Below, one piece after another: positions 6,701-10,174 of a stretch of 10,174 nt of DNA (its first letter is position 1; each line of letters starts with the position of its first letter). The stretch is from Bacillota bacterium (GTDB taxonomy: Bacteria > Bacillota_I > Bacilli_A > RFN20 > CAG-826): assembly GCA_016872075.1 (NCBI GenBank), contig VHBF01000013.1, forward strand, positions 1 through 10,174. Reading direction: 5' to 3'. Under the pieces are notes generated by a model. It was not told where the DNA came from. It was given only the letters and a program-made list of their open reading frames with translations, and did no database searches. A program made the translations under genes and the position numbers.

Positions 6701-6889
6701 TTCCGCAGCAGCCGCATTCGTAAACGTCAGCATTAACAATCGTTGTAAAGGTACTTTATTCACGAGTAAAAGTTTCAACACCCGTTCCGTGAGAACTTTG
6801 GTTTTACCACTACCTGCACCTGCGGCAATTAACACATCGCCATCAAGGTGATCACGGGCTAATTGTTGGGCTTTAGTCAACGTCGCCAT
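3797..6889 (-). CDS. addA: ATP-dependent helicase/nuclease subunit A (AddA/RexA)
   Basis: This 1030-aa protein is the motor and nuclease subunit of AddAB, which unwinds and degrades double-strand ends and prepares 3' tails for RecA. Superfamily-1A helicase motifs are all visible: AGAGSGKT (Walker A, 23-30), LTFTNAAAAEMKARI (54-68), VDEYQDT (Walker B, 356-362), GDVKQSIYRFR (382-392), DNFRS (424-428), LMTIHKSKGLEF (717-728) and WYVALTRAKE (791-800). The C-terminal RecB-type nuclease domain shows the catalytic set His902, Asp968 and Asp981-x-Lys983 (IIDYKTN). The protein is shorter than the roughly 1200 aa of Bacillus AddA, but no key motif is missing. The start overlaps the end of addB by 17 bp and has GGAG 9 bp upstream, so translation is probably coupled. 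No terminator is visible after its stop. Confidence 0.97.
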   Translation of the reverse strand: MATLTKAQQLARDHLDGDVLIAAGAGSGKTKVLTERVLKLLLVNKVPLQRLLMLTFTNAAAAEMKARIRKELLAAKAFDLASQIDAAFIMTFDAYALYLVKKYAHYLGLPNDIGVYEETLYGIERKLTLNQLFAEEYEQKRPEFLSFIKQFVINQDETLKAFILRIEQKADLLVDKISYYQQYIAQHFNTQFKDEHQEALFHFYQREIEFIQHLAIKFESSQQTEFFTTLTQNLLALPDLDALLTALTQLSFPRLKAKSISDEDKALRDKLKESLSLLKADAAMVPIAGQLQHYDATQVHVQVILDLLLELNRRLEAKKQQYHRYTFADIAKRAMQLMKIEILKQQIQDQFMFIMVDEYQDTNDLQEAFLQQLAKKNLMMVGDVKQSIYRFRNANSDIFNHKFNTFTDYGLSQDHHQCKIILQDNFRSRKEVLEGINHLFSHVMSHEVGGVHYNHEQALTFGQSLYTKLMNRNQSYHMDVVRYAKTDQDSQFNEAEIIAQDILKKLNQGVQVADLDKQTMRKATFKDFTILIDRKSNFEAYIEVFNRVGIPLEVYAERDLSDSDFFRVMKNLMTLMVHHQGTTMIKNMTQAYVSVLRSFIFQEKDDALYRLAIGKKPLTEFALFAILDRFQNSGKHQVLGQWMQALIQALQLETKLLTLSDLPANLARLEGWMHTVEQLSALGYSLEAFETFLKQTDSIDVDLTITANIETDNAVKLMTIHKSKGLEFSYVYYPGLSKGFNMVETKGMYQYSKTYGIQLPYPEATYARPIFADLILNEEKEAILSEQMRLWYVALTRAKENITLVMESSQPKTIVDIEKARSFADVMQVYDQITSRDISRDSWVLWPIEFAKPATSTQTASWVPITFKQLSHSFETIPAKRASKELDEEVDAKVLMYGTYLHECLFLLDFATLDTSFITNTKDRALIDKLLANPIMQNLANQVKQGKAQVLKEYAYLDEKTGQTSIIDLLILEGKDATIIDYKTNQIEDEAYEKQLLTYAKFIKSQGFFIKDLILISISQNKFKRILLKS

Positions 6890-9269
6890 CGGTATTGTCT
6901 CCAGTTTCTTTTTGTATGAGAGGGATGATTTTTACTTCATGAGGTTTACGGAAACAAGTATCGAGGAAAGGACAATAATCACAAGAAGATTTGTGTTTGA
7001 TTTCTTTGGGATTGATGGCAAAGTTTCCTTGACGAATGGCCGCACTCGCCTCTGAAATTTTAGTTTTGGCTTGCTGAGCGTATGATGAAATTTCTTCAGC
7101 GGACTTGATGTGATTGGATTTCCTAAACCCACCTTTTTTAACCACACTCACGCCTTGAATAAATTGGGTTTTGCCTTGGAGAATGGTGTCATCTAAAATT
7201 TGGATTTTTTCAGTTTGATTGACGATAATACCATCTAATTGATAAGACTTCGGATAGTTCATTCCTTCGATTTCAAACGTTTTTGCATTCAAGGACGTTT
7301 CAATGATATGTTGAATAAACAAACCAAGAATTTCTTTGTGTTGATAATCGGGATGATTTTCTAACATTAACGCATAAATTGGCAATTGGAGTGACCACCC
7401 AAATTCGATGAGATCTTCATCAAAACTTTCCGCACCCGACTTATAGTCCACCACTGAGACATATTCACGACCTTCAGGCGTTCTAAGTAGAATAATCTTA
7501 TCGATAAATCCAACTAATTTGGTTTGTTCATCGTGTTGATATGTCAATTCCTTTTCAACTTCCATAGATTGGAGTTGCATGTGTCGTTGATGGAAAAAAT
7601 TAAATTCACAAACTTTCCTGAGTTGGGGTTTGAGATTTTGAAAAAGGATGGTTTCTTTTGCGGTTAAGTTTTTTTGGTTCGTTAAAGCGATTTCAAAAAT
7701 CTCATCAAATTGATGGATATCATCCTTCATGGTTTCAAACACTTCGTGCGCAAAAGTGCCTAAGTGCATATAGAATTCATCTTGATCCATTGGATTCACT
7801 TTTAAAATTCGCCCAACAAAATACTTAAATGAGCATTGGTAATAATCTTTGAGAGCAGAATAAGAAAGCTTTAAGGGTTTGTTGTTAAAATCGGCATCGA
7901 TTAGCGTAAACGCATGATCAAAAGGTGCAGGGTTAACTGGATATTGTTGACGATACGCGCCTAAGTAAGGATGCGTTTGGTTAAATTGCTTTTCAATAAA
8001 GTCGTATTTTACTTTTCGAATTGCTGCTAAAGTACCACTGTAATCGACGCCGTTGACTACATATTCTCCGGATTCGACAACCCATTGGTGCATCGCAATC
8101 AACGGTGAAGGAATGGTGACTTTGCCTTGAATGAGGCGAGGATATGAAATCTCGAGATGTTTTGAGCGGACGAACAGATTCTTTAAACGTAATTCACTTT
8201 CTTGTTGGCGTTGTTGCGTGGTTAATAATCCTAGTTTACTTAACGTGTTGTCATCCAATAAGCCTAGATCTCTTAACGTCGCAGGGTATTGCCCTTGAAG
8301 CAAACCAAGAATAAAGAGATGTTGGTGATCACCTAGCACCCATTGATTCACAACCTGGACTGCCGATTGGTACCGTGCAGTTTTAACCATCCGTTGTTGG
8401 GTGATATGTTCCACCAACGCAATACGAGACTTTAAAGGTAATGACGTTAAGGAAAGCGGATTGAGTTGTGATTGGAGTAACCTTGTATCTTCAGGAGCCT
8501 CCGTTTGTAGGATCTCCCAAATGGCAGCGAGATTTTCACCTTTACTTAAACGATGGAGCAATTTTTGGGTAATCGGTAAGGAGAATAACGAATGCTTGGA
8601 CGGTAATTGGATTGGGATTTGAAAATAAAGCGATTGTCTTTCAAGTTCATATCGGTAATCATCACTTGGATTTAAAAGATAAATATCACTGAGGGGAACG
8701 CCCTGTTCACTTAAAGCACCAATGCGGTTGAACATCGCGCTCACTTCATCTTCAATGCTCGCGTACACTTTGACCTTAATTTGTTTAGGAAAAGAGGTTT
8801 TAGATTGGTAAGTTGCCTGAATATGAAAGCGTTGGAATGCAACGTTTAATTGGCGATCTTCTTGAATATAACCATCAACATACACGACTTTGTTTCGGTA
8901 TTTTTTTTCCAAAAATGGATTTTTTAAGATTAATTTTTGTAAATTTAAATATTGCCAGATCAGGTCTAGTTTTAAACTTGCATCGATCATGTGATGCTGA
9001 TCTTCGGGTAATTGTTTTAAAAGTTTTAATCCAAGCGTTGCCTCTTGGATGGAGAGATTTAAATCTTTGAGAAGTTTGGGTAAAACTTGATCTTCATCGA
9101 TATCAAAAGATAAATCGCTTAGAAACGTTTCCTTGGTGATTAATTGAAATGATAAATGCCATTGGCCTTGTTTTTGCTTTAAATACCAAGCGTGATAAGC
9201 TCTTGGGGCAATCACAAAATCAACACGGTCAAGTGGTGGCAGCAACATAGAATGAGATAAATCTTTCAT
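6873..9269 (-). CDS. addB: ATP-dependent nuclease subunit B (AddB/RexB), compact form
   Basis: This 798-aa protein is the second subunit of the AddAB/RexAB double-strand-break repair complex. Its C-terminal nuclease carries His508 (LGTFAHEVFE), Asp590 (GFIDK), Asp608-x-Lys610 (VVDYKSG) and Gln628. Four iron-sulfur cysteines bracket the nuclease: Cys479 (YYQCSFKYF), then Cys763, Cys766 and Cys772 (SSCDYCPFLDTC). A degenerate UvrD-like core is seen in LFILGLLQGQYP (about 318-329). The N-terminus has FVIAPRAYHAWY where Bacillus AddB has a Walker A loop, so ATP binding is not expected; in that respect it resembles RexB. The length is well under the usual 1100-1150 aa. The start ATG at 9269 has GGAAGAG 5 bp upstream, but an extended -10 box lies so close that initiation at Met8 (9248) is possible. 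It overlaps addA downstream. Confidence 0.93.
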   Translation of the reverse strand: MKDLSHSMLLPPLDRVDFVIAPRAYHAWYLKQKQGQWHLSFQLITKETFLSDLSFDIDEDQVLPKLLKDLNLSIQEATLGLKLLKQLPEDQHHMIDASLKLDLIWQYLNLQKLILKNPFLEKKYRNKVVYVDGYIQEDRQLNVAFQRFHIQATYQSKTSFPKQIKVKVYASIEDEVSAMFNRIGALSEQGVPLSDIYLLNPSDDYRYELERQSLYFQIPIQLPSKHSLFSLPITQKLLHRLSKGENLAAIWEILQTEAPEDTRLLQSQLNPLSLTSLPLKSRIALVEHITQQRMVKTARYQSAVQVVNQWVLGDHQHLFILGLLQGQYPATLRDLGLLDDNTLSKLGLLTTQQRQQESELRLKNLFVRSKHLEISYPRLIQGKVTIPSPLIAMHQWVVESGEYVVNGVDYSGTLAAIRKVKYDFIEKQFNQTHPYLGAYRQQYPVNPAPFDHAFTLIDADFNNKPLKLSYSALKDYYQCSFKYFVGRILKVNPMDQDEFYMHLGTFAHEVFETMKDDIHQFDEIFEIALTNQKNLTAKETILFQNLKPQLRKVCEFNFFHQRHMQLQSMEVEKELTYQHDEQTKLVGFIDKIILLRTPEGREYVSVVDYKSGAESFDEDLIEFGWSLQLPIYALMLENHPDYQHKEILGLFIQHIIETSLNAKTFEIEGMNYPKSYQLDGIIVNQTEKIQILDDTILQGKTQFIQGVSVVKKGGFRKSNHIKSAEEISSYAQQAKTKISEASAAIRQGNFAINPKEIKHKSSCDYCPFLDTCFRKPHEVKIIPLIQKETGDNTDGDVD

Positions 9270-9281
9270 GAAATCTCTTCC

Positions 9282-9290
9282 ATTATAACA
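9282..9290 (-). promoter_or_regulatory. Extended -10 promoter element just before addB
   Basis: On the minus strand TGTTATAAT (9290-9282) is a perfect extended -10 element in the 53-bp gap between the M6 protease gene and addB. The predicted start site near 9275 falls within the GGAAGAG ribosome-binding site, leaving a leader of only about 6 nt before the first ATG. No good -35 hexamer is visible at 17 bp. If it is active, the addB message would be nearly leaderless or would use Met8. Confidence 0.45.
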
Positions 9291-9322
9291 TTTGAAATTA
9301 GAGTAGATTTGGGTTGTAAATC

Positions 9323-10174
9323 TTAAATTTTTGTAACAGTTAATGTGACGGATTGAGCGGTGACATTGGAAAAACTAACCGTATAACCAATTAGAGAATT
9401 GTCATTGAATCTTCCACCTTGATTGTAAAAAAAACTACTATGGGTGGTGGTTGGATTAAACACATCTCCGGCTCTAAACAATGTGTCATTGGATGCTAAT
9501 TCACCATCAATAAAGGTGTTGGTGCCGTTTTCTTCTAATAAGTGTAGAAGCTTAAAGTTTTCATTTTGTGAATATTCAACCGAGTTACTGTGAGCGATGT
9601 AAGGAAAATTGGAGAAACCCACATTTAAGGTATCGGTATAACCACCAAATGCCCCAGAACTATTCGCAAATTTTCCCAAGCGAGCATCGACATGATAAAT
9701 CTTAACCCCGGGTACGGTAAAACCTCTTAGATTATTCCCTGGATATGCCGCGGCAGCATCCTTTTGATTTAAGCCAGTTGGGGTGTAGAATTCAAAAATT
9801 AAATAATTATCAAACGCGGATCCATTCCAATTATTACCAAGTAAAAAGAAATCACCAGATGATTCAAATGGATTGAGTGTGACGGTTGTTGTCGTTTGAT
9901 TGGTCGTCAAGACATAAGGTTTGGTCCAACCTAATAAATATTTAGAAAACGCGTTATGGTCGAGGATGTTATAGTCCATCATATCAAGGCCACCGGCAGC
10001 ACCCCAGTCGTTTTCTGAATACGTATAATAGTCATCTAACCCAAACGCATGACCTAATTCATGAATATAAGTATGAGCATCTAAACCATTAGCCCCATAA
10101 CCTTCAAACATAAAATCAAAACTAGACCACATTAAAGTCATCCCCACGGGACTACTTAAGTTTTGATTGCCAAA
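9323..10174 (-). CDS. M6-family (immune inhibitor A-like) zinc metalloprotease, C-terminal part (5' end beyond window)
   Basis: The visible 283 residues form the C-terminal portion of a secreted or surface protease, and the frame is open to the window edge, so the N-terminus with any signal peptide is not seen. The catalytic zinc motif HELGHAFGLDD (38-48) fits HExxHxxGxxD, with His38, Glu39, His42 and Asp48. It is followed by the M6-typical GGLDMMDYNILDHNAFSKYLLGW (61-83). The remainder is rich in Thr, Asn, Ser and aromatics and ends in a beta-strand-like segment (YTVSFSNVTAQSVTLTVTKI), typical of an extracellular Ig-like tail. No LPxTG sorting signal or transmembrane anchor is present at the C-terminus. 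The GTG at 10147 is an internal valine codon, not the start. The gene lies 53 bp upstream of addB on the same strand, without an obvious terminator between them. Confidence 0.92.
   Translation of the reverse strand, partial: FGNQNLSSPVGMTLMWSSFDFMFEGYGANGLDAHTYIHELGHAFGLDDYYTYSENDWGAAGGLDMMDYNILDHNAFSKYLLGWTKPYVLTTNQTTTTVTLNPFESSGDFFLLGNNWNGSAFDNYLIFEFYTPTGLNQKDAAAAYPGNNLRGFTVPGVKIYHVDARLGKFANSSGAFGGYTDTLNVGFSNFPYIAHSNSVEYSQNENFKLLHLLEENGTNTFIDGELASNDTLFRAGDVFNPTTTHSSFFYNQGGRFNDNSLIGYTVSFSNVTAQSVTLTVTKI

Overview
The window looks like ordinary chromosome from a low-GC Bacillota-type bacterium. Ribosome-binding sites are strong AGGAGG/GGGGG types, extended -10 promoters and an S-box (SAM-I) riboswitch are present, and double-strand-break repair is of the AddAB/RexAB type. 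UGA is used as a stop codon and UGG as tryptophan, so this is not a UGA-recoding mycoplasma. The very compact AddA (1030 aa) and AddB (798 aa) next to a large extracellular M6 metalloprotease would suit a wall-less or reduced relative (Acholeplasma/Izemoplasma-like). That placement is inference only.

Layout from left to right. (1) Positions 1-586, minus strand: an ECF sigma factor whose stop overlaps the start of a following gene by an ATGA junction. Only 23 codons of that second gene are inside the window, and by position it is probably the anti-sigma factor. (2) Positions 768-2238: an ADP-ribosylglycohydrolase (minus) and a stand-alone macrodomain hydrolase (plus), divergently transcribed from a 151-bp intergenic region. 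Together they form a small module for removing ADP-ribose modifications or processing ADP-ribose derivatives. No ADP-ribosyltransferase is visible in the window. (3) Positions 2362-2604, plus: an 80-aa membrane protein with an N-terminal CxxC. Its Shine-Dalgarno sequence has an exact 11-nt complement about 90 nt upstream. (4) Positions 3472-2669, minus: a 267-aa protein I do not recognise. It sits directly behind a complete SAM-I riboswitch with promoter, aptamer, antiterminator and terminator (3690-3515). (5) Positions 9269-3797, minus: addB and addA, overlapping by 17 bp, encoding the AddAB (RexAB) helicase-nuclease. (6) Positions 10174-9323, minus: the C-terminal 283 residues of an M6 (immune-inhibitor-A-like) zinc metalloprotease that continues beyond the window.

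The most noteworthy signal is the S-box riboswitch controlling an orphan gene of unknown function. Its regulatory parts can be read directly from the sequence, and it implies a role linked to methionine, SAM or sulfur for a protein that sequence inspection alone does not identify.
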